Source: Nymphaea colorata
Lineage: Eukaryota; Streptophyta; Magnoliopsida; Nymphaeales; Nymphaeaceae
NCBI RefSeq assembly: GCF_008831285.2
Contig: NC_045149.1
Location: forward strand, 17,375,035 to 17,439,034
DNA length: 64,000 bases
Reading direction: 5' to 3'
Positions 1 to 13,350 of this stretch are shown piece by piece. A model generated the notes under the pieces. It was not told the origin of the DNA. It did no database searches and saw nothing but the letters and a program-made list of their open reading frames with translations. Each line of letters opens with the position of its first letter. Position 1 is the stretch's first letter. The position numbers and the translations under genes are program-made.

Positions 1-1930
1 AAAAGAACAAATACTTTTCCAATTAGCAGCACAAGATCATGTTCTTTTCTTTTATCAATTGCGCAGAAAGAAGTGCACCAACTTTTGGCTGACCATGTGC
101 TTCCATCCTTCCAATGGGGCATTGCACGCTGCCACATGATTGAACCAATCCCCTTTTCCTCTACGCACATAAGAATCATATTTTATAAACGCTTTGACAT
201 TGCCAATAACCAGATAAGAATGCATGAATTTTAGCAGCCATGACAGACAGAGCAGCGTGCAAGGAAGATCCACATCCCCTCTGCGCCTATGAAGAAGAGT
301 CTGCTGTCCCCAACTTTAAGAGCTAAAAACTCCATCCTTATCAGATCCCCAAAAACACCACAAGTTTCCACATCCAAAGATATCTGAAATTAAAAAAAAA
401 AGATTTGGTGCATGAAATCTGCTGCAGCACCATGTGGTGATTGCATGGGGACAATGGGAAGAGTCTGTGAGGAAAAAGAGCAAACACTTTTGGCTCTCTC
501 TAGTCATTCAAGCTGTTCAGATTGTTGATGTTGTCCCCCTTGCTCCCAAAAGCAGCACCACACTCCTCCCCTCCTGCACTCCCGTCCACACCCTTCATTC
601 CAAAAAATAAATAGTTCTCACACTGTCTGCTAGCATCATTGAGGCTGCATGGGACATCCCCTTAGCCAAAAACTTTGACTACAGAAAGCCTACTGTAAAA
701 ACAAGGGCAGTCCCTAGGCCGCTGGACTCTGCAATTAGAGTTATTGGACTCTGCATAACAGTCAATTATGAAGAAAAAGATGTCAGTGGATTGGATGGGT
801 TAGTCAGCAGTCATTGGATTCTGTGAGGCCAACTTTTTGATGTAGCAAGTGTCAATTAGTTCACAGGGGAATATTTTTTTGCAGCTGCCTCAGTAAACTG
901 TTTCACCAATTGCATCATGTGATGCATCAAAAGAATGGAACAGTAAGTTTTTTGTGCAGTCGGCTGCCATGTTTAGCCTTTGTTTGGGAGCTTGCAGCCT
1001 GTGGGTATGGGGATGCATACTTCCATTTTCAGGAAGCCTTTCTGGGGAATGCAGAAGCCCACCAATATTCAAATCATCATGGTTTTTTTCTCAGTAAGAT
1101 CATGCTTATAATTAAGGTCATGAAAACTTAGGTTGTTTGATAGAGGAGAACACACAGAATGAACAGCATGTTCGGCGCTCCTCTTTCAACTTTCAAGAAT
1201 CCGACTGTGTGTGGAGAATGCCCTTACAGGCGTTGCTTGATTGAGCTGTCCCCTGTTTGCATGGACAAGCTGGCCGCTCAACCATTCTTCCCACGTCAGG
1301 AACGTGAATCAGACGACGTCTGCCATGAGAACTTCACTTTTGCTTGCGAAGAAGCCATTATTAGTACATTGACAAGCTTGTCATAATGAAGATTATAGTA
1401 GCAATGAGGCGACATAATTTCAGTCGGAATATCTGAATTAAATTTTACCATCTGTAGATAAGAATTTCCTGCCACCTTCGATTTAATTTCTTGCTACTCT
1501 GTTCATTTGGTTGATCTTTTGATGAACATGTGAGGCTCGAATGCCCTTCTGTTGGCATATACTGATAAAAGTTCGACTGGATCAACTTAAATATAGAAAA
1601 AAATAAAAAAGAGGACATTAGTGAATCAATCATTCATGTTGTCAAGGAAATGACATCTTCCAGTTTGCCAAAATTCACCAACTCCCACCAAATCTCCATG
1701 TTCTCGCATCCTGGATCTGACAAATCCAAAATTTGGCATTTCACCGCCAATTACAACATCTCAAGCTACACATCAATGAAATCTTCCAACTACCTTAGTG
1801 CACATATTATCTTTATTTGCATGTGTAGCAGATGGGTGTATCGATTACCTTTTTTATGCCAGCCAAAATATTTGATTGAACAAAAAGTTCTCTTAGCGGA
1901 TCCAACAATCTTATCAGGACATCTCCCTCC

Positions 1931-1990
<60 letters not shown>

Positions 1991-3400
1991 CTCAGATATC
2001 ACACTTGTCACCATTTACACCTTTCGTTTATTGAGCACGAAAATAACCAAATTAATTTCATGTCATCCAGTGTATATTTATTGTGAATATAAGCTTGTCC
2101 ACCTCTCGAAGCAAATGAAGAGCAGATAGGAATACCACGTGGGGAGGCAAGAGGATTCACTTCGGAAGCCTTCTGCTTGTTTTTGAGCAAGAACAGAAGA
2201 ATGCGGGAAGGAAAGATCAAGAGTTAAAAAACAAAACGGCAAAATTATTGGGAAAATAAGAGCCAGAATGTGGGCAACTCCAGATCGTACGAGCGATTAT
2301 GACAGAAATCCTTGGGAGTCAAGATCTGCTCGACACGCAGTGGAAAATCTAGTCATAAATTTGCTTATTTCTTTAAAATTTTAGGAATTTCTTAACTTGC
2401 ATAGATGTTTTACAGATTTTGAAAAATATTTAAATTTTCTTGGTTTCTGAGGGTATCATTTTAGAAATCCATACTTTTAGACGTGATCATATATGTACAT
2501 TTTTGAGTAATCCATACTTTTTGATTTTTGCATTCATATCTAAATCTGAATTTTGAACTAAATCTGGTCGATTTTTAAGATGTAAGAGTGTTAGATATAG
2601 GATAGTTATTTAAAATTAAATCTGATTTGAATCTAAATTTGATATATATATCTGAATCTGATCCAATGTTATTTCTTAAATTTGAATATCATGTGATTTC
2701 TTATTCAGATTTTTTCGGAACAGTTTGGTTAGATATCCGATCAGATATCCGATCCAAACCTGATATATGAATCAGAGACGTGTGTCAGGTTGAAGGCCTA
2801 CAATCAATTCTGCTGCTGCCTACAGATGTTAATGGGATTTGATTCGGATGACAGATCCGACTTCAGACAAGTCAGACATTAAGAAAAATATATAAGAAAC
2901 CAGACAGGATTTGAATTTATGAAATCACATTTGATTGGAACCAGCAAACTAAGTTTTAAATAAGTATCTTATCTCCACATCTTGTAAACATTTCATAATG
3001 TGGTCGAAATGTACCTTAAAGTCGAGTTTAGATGTGGATGTAAAATTAAAAGGTGGATTTGTATCAGATTCAGATCGTAAATATATAAGAAATTGGATTT
3101 GAATATGGTTTCAGATTCTAATTCAAATCTGAATATATATGTGAACACTCATCCAATTCAAATTCATACTTGCATTTTTAGACTATTAGAGATCTTGAAA
3201 AATGAGTATGCTTAATAGCCTTAAGTTTGTTTCACTGCATATTTCAGATTTATAGTGGCTTACGATTTGTAGGATTACATATTTATAGGATTATAAATCA
3301 ATGGATTTAAGATCAAACCCATTTCTCCTCTCGGTCGGACCAATCCATGGTTTTCAACATGTATCATAAATTTAAAATCCATCCCAAAGCATACCTTTTT
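1..3400. other. Intergenic, no gene recognised
   Basis: Only short unrelated open frames occur here and none has a recognisable domain. The stretch is AT-rich. It includes a TA microsatellite near 1933-1986 and, from about 2,500 to 3,200, degenerate sequence rich in ATCTGAATCTGAT-like words on both strands, which looks like old decayed repeat DNA. Confidence 0.6.
1933..1986. repeat. (TA)n microsatellite
   Basis: About 27 uninterrupted TA units. It is not linked to any gene. Confidence 0.95.
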
Positions 3401-3403
3401 GTG

Positions 3404-3850
3404 CAATATTTATTTTTTATTTGACGTTGGATGGTAGGGGCCTGAGAAAAAAAAGAAGAAGAAAGGAAAACGCCGCCAAAGTTATTATTAATTTGCAGTA
3501 TTTATTTTTATTTGATGATGGATGGTAGGGGCCTCACTTACATTTACCGGAAAAAATTAGATAAAACCAGACGCCGCCACCTAGGTGAATTATGAAATTG
3601 CAGTATTTATTTTTTATTTTGATGTTGGATGGTAGGGGCCTGAAGTAAAAGAAAAAAAAAATTAGAAAAAAAAGAGACGCCGCCTCTTTTGCAGTATTTA
3701 TATTTTATTTGATGTTGGATGGTTTATCGAAAAAATTAGAAAAAAAAAACATTTTTTAAGTTAATTATGAATTTGAAGTATTTATTTTTCATTTGATGTT
3801 GGATGGTAGGGATCTTACCAATATTTAATGGAAAAATTAGAAAAAAAAAC
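3404..3850. repeat. Imperfect tandem repeat, five copies
   Basis: The core CAGTATTTATTTTT followed by ATTTGATGTTGGATGGTAGG recurs five times with a period of roughly 70-130 bp. Each core is followed by a purine-rich AAAAATTAGAAAAAA stretch, and three copies carry a GACGCCGCC or AACGCCGCC motif. The varying spacing and indels suggest an old tandem array. No coding capacity is visible. Confidence 0.8.
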
Positions 3851-5138
3851 CAATTTCTTTTTCTTCTATCTCATTATTGTCAGCATGTTATTTATTAGGG
3901 CATTTCACATGCGACGATATAAAATGCTTCAACCATTTTAGTTGGACTGTCGCCCGGTGGAATGTCTTAACATCCAAATTACTATCGTTGGGCAAAGCGA
4001 TAAGTCACAAACCAAAACCCTATTTTGCAATTTTCATGAAAACCATGATTAAGGGCTTGGAGTGAGTTTTTTGTTAGCATGAAAAATAAAAGATGCCAGA
4101 TAAAATTATAAGATTGTAATCTAATAATAAAAAGCAATATTGAAACAACTTAACATTTTCTGTTTTTCAAATTAAGATAAATTTACTTGACGCCTACTTG
4201 GTAGTTTCCATGAAAAGTATGGTTCTTATCAAGAAAATTAGAAAAGATAGCCTTTTTTCTAGAACTGCAGAAAAAACCAGGTCTAAAATGAAAAATTCAA
4301 AATAATAAAATTTCCAACGTCCTTCACAATTGGAAAATTGGATATTTTATTTGGCACCGGTGTGCGTGTAGGGTACCGGAGGCGAATCATTTCATAAAGA
4401 GATTCAAAGAACTTATTTTCTGTTTTTTTTTTTTACTTTTAAAAAATGAATAAAAGTTCTACATGAACTAATTAAAAGTAACAAAATTCGTATACTATCG
4501 GCTCATCGATCCATGCTTTCTTTTTCCAAGGGTTCTTGTGTTTGCTTTCTGAAACAAAACCAAAATTTGAGTTCTCACAAGAATTTGGGCTTGTATGGTG
4601 AATCTAAAAAAGAACTTAATTTAGCTTCTTTTTTTGAGATTATTACCAAATACAAAGATGTAAAAGAAAAGTTCCTTCCTCTGTGGTTGGGATGTAAAAA
4701 GTTGAGATTCAATTTTCACGAAATTTGATTTAATCGGATCTCATGTAACTGAGAAGGCTAAATTGAATCTGACTTGCATGTGGAATCGGGTCAAATATTT
4801 ATCAGATTCTCGTCAACAGATGTCAAGCTGTATGCCAAATCTGAACCATCGGATTCACAATCAGATACCATATCCAGATAAACGAATTCAAATCGGATTG
4901 GTGATAGGATCTATAGCATCGAATGACATTCTAACTCCTCAGTTCTCACCTCACAGGAAAAAGGCGCGGTTTCCCCAAAACTGTTATTTTCTCATTCTAA
5001 TGCTCAACATCAGTACTTAAACTCGACATGAACTGGACGGCTAGCTGTATGATGATGAACAAACTTGTCTCAAGAAGTTTCATTAAAACGTCTTTAATTT
5101 AGTTTTTTGGGTGAGCAGAGGCCAGCAATCCACCATTT
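3851..5138. other. Intergenic, no gene recognised
   Basis: AT-rich spacer with only short unsupported open frames. No domain, RNA gene or clear mobile element was seen. Confidence 0.55.
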
Positions 5139-5300
5139 GGAGACCACAGTCTTGGGCTGCGTCAGAACTTGGGTGGAGTACGATACATCTGAGTGTCGCG
5201 CTCTGAAGCAATCCAGCATCCCGAAAAGGCTCGGAGACCACAGTCTTGGGCTGCGTCAGAACCTGAGTGGAGTTCGATACATCTAAGTGTCACGCTCTGA
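5139..5300. repeat. 68-bp direct repeat pair
   Basis: A 68-bp sequence beginning GGAGACCACAGTCTTGGGCT occurs at 5139-5206 and again at 5233-5300 with only a few mismatches, separated by 26 bp. It appears non-coding. Confidence 0.85.
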
Positions 5301-6916
5301 CCTTTAATGGTCGAAGAGAGTAACACCCATGAAAATCGAATATGCGACATTCTTTTCATATGCCAACTTGAGGTCGTTAATGTCCTTTAGTTGTCTCCCT
5401 GTTTGGTATATGAATTTCGATTCCGTATCTGATTTAACTCTTTCAATCATGTAATCTCCTTTTCTCATCAGTTCCTTGGGCATTCTTAGTCGCATCCATT
5501 CCCTTGTTAGCAGACATCTATCTCTTACACCTTTGCTCTTGCTTGCAGATATTTAGAAATCCTGTTCCATAATTGGATGAAGTTGAGCAATTAGTATTTG
5601 GTGGGCACCCAAAAAAAAAATACAGTGTTACAGTTCCTTGCATGGGCCTGCAAGAAAAAAGCAGTTCGACCGACCAACTAGAACTCATCCAACAAACTTG
5701 GAACCTCCAACAATCTCATCAGGTTGATTAACTCAATGAAATACTTCACTTTAGAGGCAAGGGCTACAGAAATGAGGAATCACATTACTGATTGAAAATT
5801 GACAGTGTCCTGTCAAAGAAAGGACATTGGCTGCAGCCATATTCTCTTACTTTTTCTTGTTCAGGAAACTTCACTGCTGTTTTCCACGAGGCAATGATTC
5901 AATTTCTGTCAGGTACCTTTTTCTGGTTGTGATTCTGAGGTACAGATTCATCAGACGGCCAACAATTGGCAGGCACTACTGGATCCCCAGAATAGACCAT
6001 CAAGTTGAGAATCCTCAAAGAGATTCTTCTGTTGCAACTTCCTCTCTTCACATTCCGCCCACCTTATCATGGAGAAAATGATAATAGCAGTATCCTGTTT
6101 TTGATATCATACTTTCTGAAATCCCATTTCCCGGAGCTTGTCCTAAGGATCAAATCATGGAAAAAGTTTTGGAGCTTTTTCACTTTAACTAACGTTGAAG
6201 AAAATCATTATGCTCTCGCAAGCAGAACTTTCATCACAAACTTTCCACAACTCTGTTTAATTGGTTGAGATTCCATCGAGTGAAACTTGGGGGTGGTCTC
6301 AAATTGCAGAGAATGGGAGTCTTTACTGGAATCAGGTAAAAGTATATTTTTTTAAATGGAAAATTGCTTTATTTGTAAGTGCATGGCAGTGGGCATGAGG
6401 AGCCTGAGTTGGGGTTGAGAGATTCGCTTTGATTCCCAAGGATGATGTACACTTTTGCACATGCATTGCTAGTGGCAGCTGGTGATCAGTAAATGGGAAA
6501 TAGTACTGTTGGTGGTTCATCTCCACCAACCAAATAGCGAAAAAGAACTGATTTTTCTGTGTCCTTTCCCTCACATATTGGTTGTCCTGCACTCTTCACT
6601 TTATACTTGTTAAACTTTCAACGGGAAAGGATGCACATGCACAGAGATAGAAACAGAAAAAGGGGAAAGCAAAGCAGAGGTGTACATTTGCAGTTGCAGT
6701 GCAAACCCTGGTTAGGTAAAGTAGAAGAATGTGCATCTCCCAACTTACTTAATTTGCTTCCTTCTTGATGTCTTGATCTCTTCTTTCTTGATTTGCACGG
6801 TTGACTGTTCTTTGAAGTGATTTCTGGAATTAAAAGGACAGTGAAAATTCCTTTTGTAAGGGTACATTTCATTAACTAACCATCGTTGTTCTGCATAATC
6901 CTTCTAAAAAGAACAT

Positions 6917-6920
<4 letters not shown>

Positions 6921-6960
<40 letters not shown>
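6921..6960. repeat. (GA)n microsatellite
   Basis: About 20 GA units in intergenic DNA. Confidence 0.95.
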
Positions 6961-6965
<5 letters not shown>

Positions 6966-7208
6966 TGTGCTTGGCTATTGGTTTCTCTTTTGTTTTAGGC
7001 TTCTCATAAATTGACTAGGTGCTTGAACAAAAACGGGGATTAAAGCTAAAGAAGGATCTATACACCTAGCAATCAATAGGAGTATCGACTCTTTTTCCAT
7101 CTTATAAAAATACCTGCAGTTGGTGGGTCCCACGAAAATTGATGGGACCCACCTGTACATTACTCCTCTGAAGCTAGTGAGATTAATACTAGTGATATAA
7201 CTATTACA

Positions 7209-7425
7209 CTAGGGGGGTTGTTTGATATCAGTAACACTCTTACTGTCCCAAGAAAAAATAGGGCACATGTATAAAACAGTGTGTTACAGTATTTTCATAC
7301 TGTTACCGTCCCATGAAAAAATAGGTTAGACCCATAGAACAGTCTGTTATGGTATTTTCATGAATTTGTGCTATCTTTTGAGACAGATTCATAAGACAAT
7401 ACGGCTTGTTACTATTGCCAAATGA
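7209..7425. mobile_element. MITE-like segment, degenerate hAT-type ends
   Basis: The left end reads GGGGTTGTTTGATATCAGTAAC and the right end GTTACTATTGCCAAATGAC. These are imperfect inverted repeats similar to the better-preserved element at 22448-22610. Inside are two diverged copies of a roughly 70-bp unit beginning TACTGTCCCAAGAAAAAATA. Membership of a non-autonomous DNA-transposon family is inferred. Confidence 0.4.
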
Positions 7426-7992
7426 CACATGGGGTTAGAGCTTGGCTTGAAGATGCCATATGACATATGAGAACTCAAGCCAACAGAAGACACTTAGTGC
7501 TGCATGCATGGCCTCATCAAGACAATGCATTTTATATCACGGATTCACATAAATCTAGTGCAATTATCAGTCATATAATGGACTTCCCAAGCTTCAAGTA
7601 TCTCTCGACTGCATTTTCATTTCAGACAGAGTCACCTCCTTGCGGTATATACTATATTCTCGATGTCCTTTTAGCATGGCTTGCTACAAAAACTTAGTAG
7701 AAGCTTCCCAGATGAAACTGAACGTGGAATCTAGTTTTTAGGGGATTTGTGTCACATGAAGACTCAGGGGAAGGGGTAGGTGTGGGCAACGTGTAGGCAG
7801 TTGCCCATACGGACCCACAAAAACACTTATTTATTTTTCTCATTTACATGTTGATGCCCTTTACAAATGCAAAGTTTATTACTAGTTCCTCTTAGCTGTA
7901 AATTTCTGGCTGCACCCCTGGGTAGACTCCATGTTGACTCCCTTCTGAGTCCTTTCATGTATAATCAATTATATTGGAAAGAATGCATGCAT

Positions 7993-8027
<35 letters not shown>

Positions 8028-8591
8028 TTGTTGCATTCAATTCCATGACATGCTGCAGGTAGCGCAAATGAAGGCCATGAAAGCTATTCCTCATCGCATT
8101 TAACTACATTTTAGCCACACAGAAGTGATATTTGAAAGAACCCATCAGATGATTGGATGAGAAAAAGAGATAACTGTTGCATTCATTTCCATGACATGCA
8201 CGTAGCACAAATGATGCCTGTAAAAGCTATAGCCCTCGTATTAAACAGACATTTTAGTCACAGAAGGAAACTATTATATTATTTAACAACAAACTCAGAG
8301 AGTTCCATTACTTTAAACACAAAGTTTACAGCAAGCATGTCGGACTCTAGCAGAAGCGACACTTCATACAACTAGATTAATCACACCAATTAACTTACAA
8401 GAAACTAGAAGTTACATCATTTACAGTATACTGCAACTGATTGATTCCCTTCTAACACAACCACGTCCCTTCTACCCAACTGAAGAAACTTATACAACCA
8501 CACCATGAAGAAAGCAAATACATACAGCATCTATAACCACAACTATACTTATACAACTGGACGCTCATGACTAACTGCATCCAACTGAAGT

Positions 8592-8852
8592 TCAATGGCC
8601 AACGCCAGGGCTGTGGCCAGGAGTTGTGGGGCGAAAGTTCTCCACGTATGTGTCTTCAGCCATGCGCACATGGCGGTCAAGTGCATCAGTTGCAGGTTTT
8701 ACAGACACATGGTTTGTAGGAGGAGCCATTGCTGCTGAACTGATTGGCAGCAGTTCGTTCGAAGCCATTAGACGCCTCCCCTCGCATGGAGGAAGGATTA
8801 TCGTGATTGAGATGAACAGGGCAATGGCAACAAGGAAGAGCTTGGAAGCCAT
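8592..8852 (-). CDS. CEP: CEP peptide-hormone precursor, single domain
   Basis: This 86-residue precursor belongs to the C-terminally encoded peptide family of secreted hormones. In model plants these act through CEPR leucine-rich-repeat receptor kinases in nitrogen and root-growth signalling. Residues 1-25 form a hydrophobic signal peptide ending at CEG, followed by the basic GRRL that is typical here. A variable spacer follows. Residues 72-86 are the CEP domain NFRPTTPGHSPGVGH, placed exactly at the C-terminus with the stop directly after the final His. The gene is intronless, as is usual in the family. The start is an ATG aligned with the MAS(K/R) start of the paralogues, and a TATA box lies about 85 bp upstream. 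It is the leftmost member of a minus-strand CEP cluster. Family identity is firm; the specific role is not known. Confidence 0.93.
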   Translation of the reverse strand: MASKLFLVAIALFISITIILPPCEGRRLMASNELLPISSAAMAPPTNHVSVKPATDALDRHVRMAEDTYVENFRPTTPGHSPGVGH

Positions 8853-8935
8853 GAAGCTAGCTAACTATTCTCCGAATGCACTAAACTCTCTTGTTGCGAA
8901 GGAAGCAGTGTGAGAAACACATAAGAGAAGTTGCG

Positions 8936-8946
8936 TATTTATAGAG
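8936..8946 (-). promoter_or_regulatory. TATA box of the CEP gene at 8.6 kb
   Basis: CTCTATAAATA on the minus strand, about 85 bp upstream of the ATG. The same motif precedes nearly every CEP copy in this window. Confidence 0.8.
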
Positions 8947-9037
8947 TTGGGAGACGCCCCAAGAGTCTGGAGGCCTTTTACTCTCTTTTCTCGACTGTCA
9001 AAAAATTTTAACAAAAAGAAGCATATGAAAAGGCTGT

Positions 9038-9083
9038 AAAGGAGCACTAAGGTTCTGTGGTAGATCCCTGCTGCAACTCTGTA
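9038..9083 (-). promoter_or_regulatory. Conserved upstream block A (CEP at 8.6 kb)
   Basis: The plus strand reads GTTCTGTGGTAGATCCCTGC, then TGCAACTCTG. Near-identical blocks occur upstream of the TATA boxes of the CEP genes at 15.3 and 26.7 kb while the surrounding spacer has diverged, so it is a candidate cis-regulatory element. Confidence 0.6.
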
Positions 9084-9418
9084 CACTTTCTCACCATATC
9101 TCTCGTCTTCCATCACTGCCCTTGGTTGCAGTAGATCAGAGAAAAAAGGGAAGCCACAGGCGTGGTAGAAACCAGCTTGGCTCATAACAAAGAGAGGACA
9201 TGCGTTTTAATCACTCCTTGAAATAAGCTTGGCCAAACCGAGAAACAGTAACAGGTGCTCAACTTGGATCACATGGGCCTGTGAAGTTATTAGTATTGTA
9301 GTATTTTAAACATGTTACTTCACGTAGTTGATATAAGATAACCTCTAAGCATTTAGTTTCTTACATAAATAAGTTAATTTACAGAAGTCTAAGATAAGGT
9401 TTACATGTTACTTTCATA

Positions 9419-9420
<2 letters not shown>

Positions 9421-9459
<39 letters not shown>
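9421..9459. repeat. (TA)n microsatellite
   Basis: About 19 TA units upstream of the first CEP gene. Confidence 0.95.
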
Positions 9460-9463
<4 letters not shown>

Positions 9464-9858
9464 AGCTTAGCTTGGTTTCCTGCTGTTCATCATCACATAA
9501 ACATGGCAAGCTAGAACACAACATGGTCAGTTCTTTTTCCCTTAACTACCTTACTGGCTAGCCTTATGTGAGAAAGAAAGGGAGAGAGTCCAAGGAAGGA
9601 ATTTTAGCATGGCAAAGATTCTAGTGAAGATTCTAAAAGGACAGGAAGGAAAGGGATGCACATAGTTTAAGAAGGAAGGCATGCTGAGGAGTGGGGAAGG
9701 GCAGATTTTGAGCATTAGATATTTAAATATAGAAAAACTATAGACCACCAGCACCACCGCCAGTCCACTACCTTCGATAGCATTATCAACTTGGTCCGGC
9801 CGTCCCTGTCTCTCCAGCTCCCCTCTTCTCCTCCCTACCATTAGAAGGCAACACATAT

Positions 9859-9920
9859 GTTTTTTCAGTACTTCCACTATTCAAATGGGAGCAAAAGGAA
9901 CCTGTCCTCTGTCCGCCACT
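9859..9920 (-). promoter_or_regulatory. Conserved upstream block B (CEP at 8.6 kb)
   Basis: The plus strand shows TTTTTTCAGTAC, then CCACTATTCAAATGGGAGCA and a CCTGTCCTC-rich tail, about 1 kb upstream of the ATG. Related blocks lie upstream of the CEP gene at 15.3 kb, the relic at 21.8 kb and the CEP gene at 26.7 kb. Its function is unknown. Confidence 0.5.
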
Positions 9921-11546
9921 CTCATAGATAGTTTCTAACGCCACGCCAGGCAGATTTAATCGAGCAGATCGTTCGATCGTCTTCTACATCCAAAGATTTC
10001 TCACAGAAATTAAACAAAGACCCACAGAATGCAACATGGCCGTGCTGAAGTTTTAGGCAAAGAAATTCCGACTCCTCTTATATCACATACTGTTCATGAT
10101 CCCCACAACATTCTCTTTGTTGTCGAGTATTGATCTCAATGCCAACATGGTTCTCATTTGTTATCATTGATCTTGAGAAATTTGGAACTTTTGCAATCGC
10201 CTACGTCCTTGGCTTTCTCAACCATGGCTGTTACAATTAGTGCAGAAGAAACGATGGGGGTTGGCGTATTAGTGGGCGTCAGCTTTAAGGAAATGGCGGC
10301 CTCATGTTCAATACTCCATGGCCTTCGATTATGCACACACTGACATTCTAGGAATAAAATTTCGTCTACAGTTTTCAAATTCAACCATTGGGGTGTTGAT
10401 TTTATGGCTTGAAGCTCAGAATCTTTATCCATCACTTTGACCTTAACTTCATGGATGGTCTCAAATCACCGTCGGATCTCAAATCCATGGTGAAACAAAA
10501 CGCACCTTAAATGAAAGTTACCAAAAAATAATGCACCTTATCTAGCTCAAAATCAAAGCAAAGGCACTGACCAACTAAAATTCGTCCATAGATTGCGGAA
10601 CTCACATTGCTGCGGCAGATTTGATCGTGAACCATTTCTTCAGACAAGTTTGATGATAAATCCTTCGCTTTTTACATCCTAGACAGTCGCTTGTCAAGGA
10701 AAGGAATTTGTTGCTTTCCCTGCTTCTTTTCTCTCGTTAGGAGCGACAAAGGTATCTAGTTCTTCTATAAAAATGCAGAAAGATATTGGGGCTAATGTAG
10801 CGCTACTACTGGCGTTCGTCGTTGTTATTAAGCTTCACTTGCATCCGGTTTGGATACATTCTCAATTTATAGATGATGATTTTAGACCTGCCGAGCCAAA
10901 TTGCAGGTGCTGAGATCTCCAGAGGTACCTAGAAGTCCATTCTTAGTTTTGAGGTCTGGTTTTGAAACATTCTTCCAGTACTTGAAAAGGGCAGCTAATT
11001 TGAAAGGAGAACGAATATTCTTGGTTCACCAAGACATTCTTCTTCTGGAAATGAGGAGGATCTGGTGCGGATCTCCGGGGCTTTCACTGTCCACCTCCCA
11101 TCGTGATTGAGATAACAAATCCCCAGCGTCCTAAGGAGTTTAATTTGGACTTCCAAACTTGCTTCAATTTAAAATTTTTGTCCCTAAGTCAATCTCGGAT
11201 AAATTATCCCTCATCTTTTTACTGTGAAACTAAAGTTCTTCTAAGAACAACAATCGGCTGGTGGTGGAGTTGAAGGGGCGATTGGCTTCTTTAGAACCCC
11301 ATTTGACATAATGAATTGAGAAAGAAGTGAACATCGACCAACAATATTAATGTAGTTGACAAGAAAGCTGAGTTGAAGGCATGTTTGGCTTATTTGCTTT
11401 CTGAGGGAAGAAATCATATTGGAGATATGCCAATCACTGTGTTTTCTAAGAAGCCATCATTTTGGTTTTGTCGGGTATCTTTTTTAGGTTTGGATTCTCT
11501 GACGTACAGAATTATCAGCACAACTTGGCAGGACCCATTGACCAAA

Positions 11547-11548
<2 letters not shown>

Positions 11549-11617
<69 letters not shown>
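11549..11617. repeat. (CT)n(TA)n compound microsatellite
   Basis: About 11 CT units run directly into about 23 TA units. Confidence 0.95.
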
Positions 11618-11619
<2 letters not shown>

Positions 11620-12008
11620 AAAATGAAGAAGAAGTTGGGGATCCTTAAAAAGAAGGTGGATCCTAAAAGACCAGATTCTTTCACATTCCACTCACTATTC
11701 AAAAATAAAATAACAGAGGAGACAAACTTTTCCTTGTGATTCTGAAAAGAGGCCTCTTTTCTTTGAATTTCTTAGTGCAACATGAACCCTTGATGTTCTT
11801 TTTCCTTTGTTTTTTTCTTTTAACAACTTGAACTGTCAGTAGGTCAGATTTGGTGCATGCAGTAAATATATAAGAGCAGTACACGCGTTTAGGGTGCAAT
11901 AAAATATATATTGGATCCAAAAATCCCATTAGTAAGTTGAACTCAAACTTAATTGGCAAACTGTGCAAGTGTGCATCCACTGTAAGAGAAAAAACCCCAA
12001 GTTAAACC

Positions 12009-12165
12009 GGGGCTGCTTGGCAATAGTAAAACCTTGTTACTGGCCAATGAATCTACTCTTACAAAATAAAGCCAATTCATGGAATACTTGTAACGGTCAT
12101 GTATAGATATGCTCTTTTTTGGGGCATGTTCACGAGACAATAAAAGAATGTTACTGTTGCCCTTA
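12009..12165. mobile_element. MITE-like segment, truncated right end
   Basis: It begins GGGGCTGCTTGGCAATAGTA and ends in GTTACTGTTGCCCTTA. This resembles the element at 22448-22610, but the right inverted repeat lacks the AAACAGCCCC portion. Probably a decayed hAT-like non-autonomous element. Confidence 0.4.
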
Positions 12166-13227
12166 CAAATATGTCATTATGATCTTTAATATAAATTCTA
12201 TCTCAAGCTAATCAAACAGCATATCCAAGGAAAACATTTCTAGTTTGGAGTCAATGGGTACCGCTTGGTTTGCCAGTATCCAACAAAGGTAGTAGCAATT
12301 TGAAAGGGTAAAAAATCAATATATTGTTCTTGACATTTTCACTGGTCTAGAGTTGGAAATCATGTGGCATTCAAGTACTTGGAACTTTGTTCCTCACAAA
12401 ATGAGGACATATATTAGTCTCAAATAGGACTTTGACTAGGCTAAAAATGCCTTGATCAAATAATGTGAAATGACCTTCAACTTTTCTTTTTTGCTGTTGT
12501 CCGGTTCTTATTATGACTGGGAGGACAAGAATGCATGCCCTTTAGTATTAAAAAGTGAGGGCGTGCTCCATTGGCACCTTGAGCAAATGGGACTCTGCTT
12601 AACTATTCATAACTCTAGCTTCTATCATAATTAAAGAGGCCTATGATCCTTTATAAAAGAGGCCTCAACCTCTATATCAATTAGCTTAAGCATATTGGCA
12701 GACACCAGCTTCTTAAATAAGAAGCCTAGAAAAGCAGCTCGCTTTTGGTTAAATAAGATATCTCAAAAACATTATAAGAGGACATAAGTGATATACATTT
12801 ATGCATATTAACTTAGATCATAACAACTAAACTATGAATGTTAAAACAGGGAAACTGAAATATGAATAGAAGAACATGCATGAGAATTGAAATTCCTAGA
12901 ATTTCTGGTAAAAAATCTAATACGGTTGACAAAAGTTAACCATGCCCACATCCATCCTATTATTTGAGCTTAGAACTAGACCCAGATACTAATCACTATG
13001 TCTATTTTTGTCTATTTTTTGCAAATAAATTAATTTACTATGTATATATATATGTGAGGTTACTCATGAGGGTCATTTGATTGACAATTGAGAGAAAGCT
13101 AATGAGAAAAGTTGATGGCCATTTTTGTCATTTAGTATTAATTTATACATTTTCGTCTTGTTTTTCTCTTAAGAATCCATCACCAATGGATTGGACTGGC
13201 TAAAATATAGCCAGAATCACCATTTCA

Positions 13228-13350
<123 letters not shown>

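Larger units (their letters stand above)
5301..8591. other. Intergenic with microsatellites and a MITE-like segment
   Basis: No gene is supported. GA microsatellites lie near 6921-6960 and 7989-8027. A MITE-like segment is listed separately at 7209-7425. A roughly 40-bp motif around TGTTGCATTC, TTCCATGACATGC and AAATGA occurs twice, near 8030-8080 and 8170-8225, as a diverged direct repeat. Confidence 0.55.

Noticed and set aside
8865-9185. 106-residue frame upstream of the first CEP gene, with a VAAGIYHR peptide resembling VTGGIYHR and VTGGIWHT upstream of two other CEPs
   Set aside because: The resemblance reflects conserved promoter block A. The stretch spans the TATA box and lies mostly upstream of transcription, so it is not treated as a coding gene.
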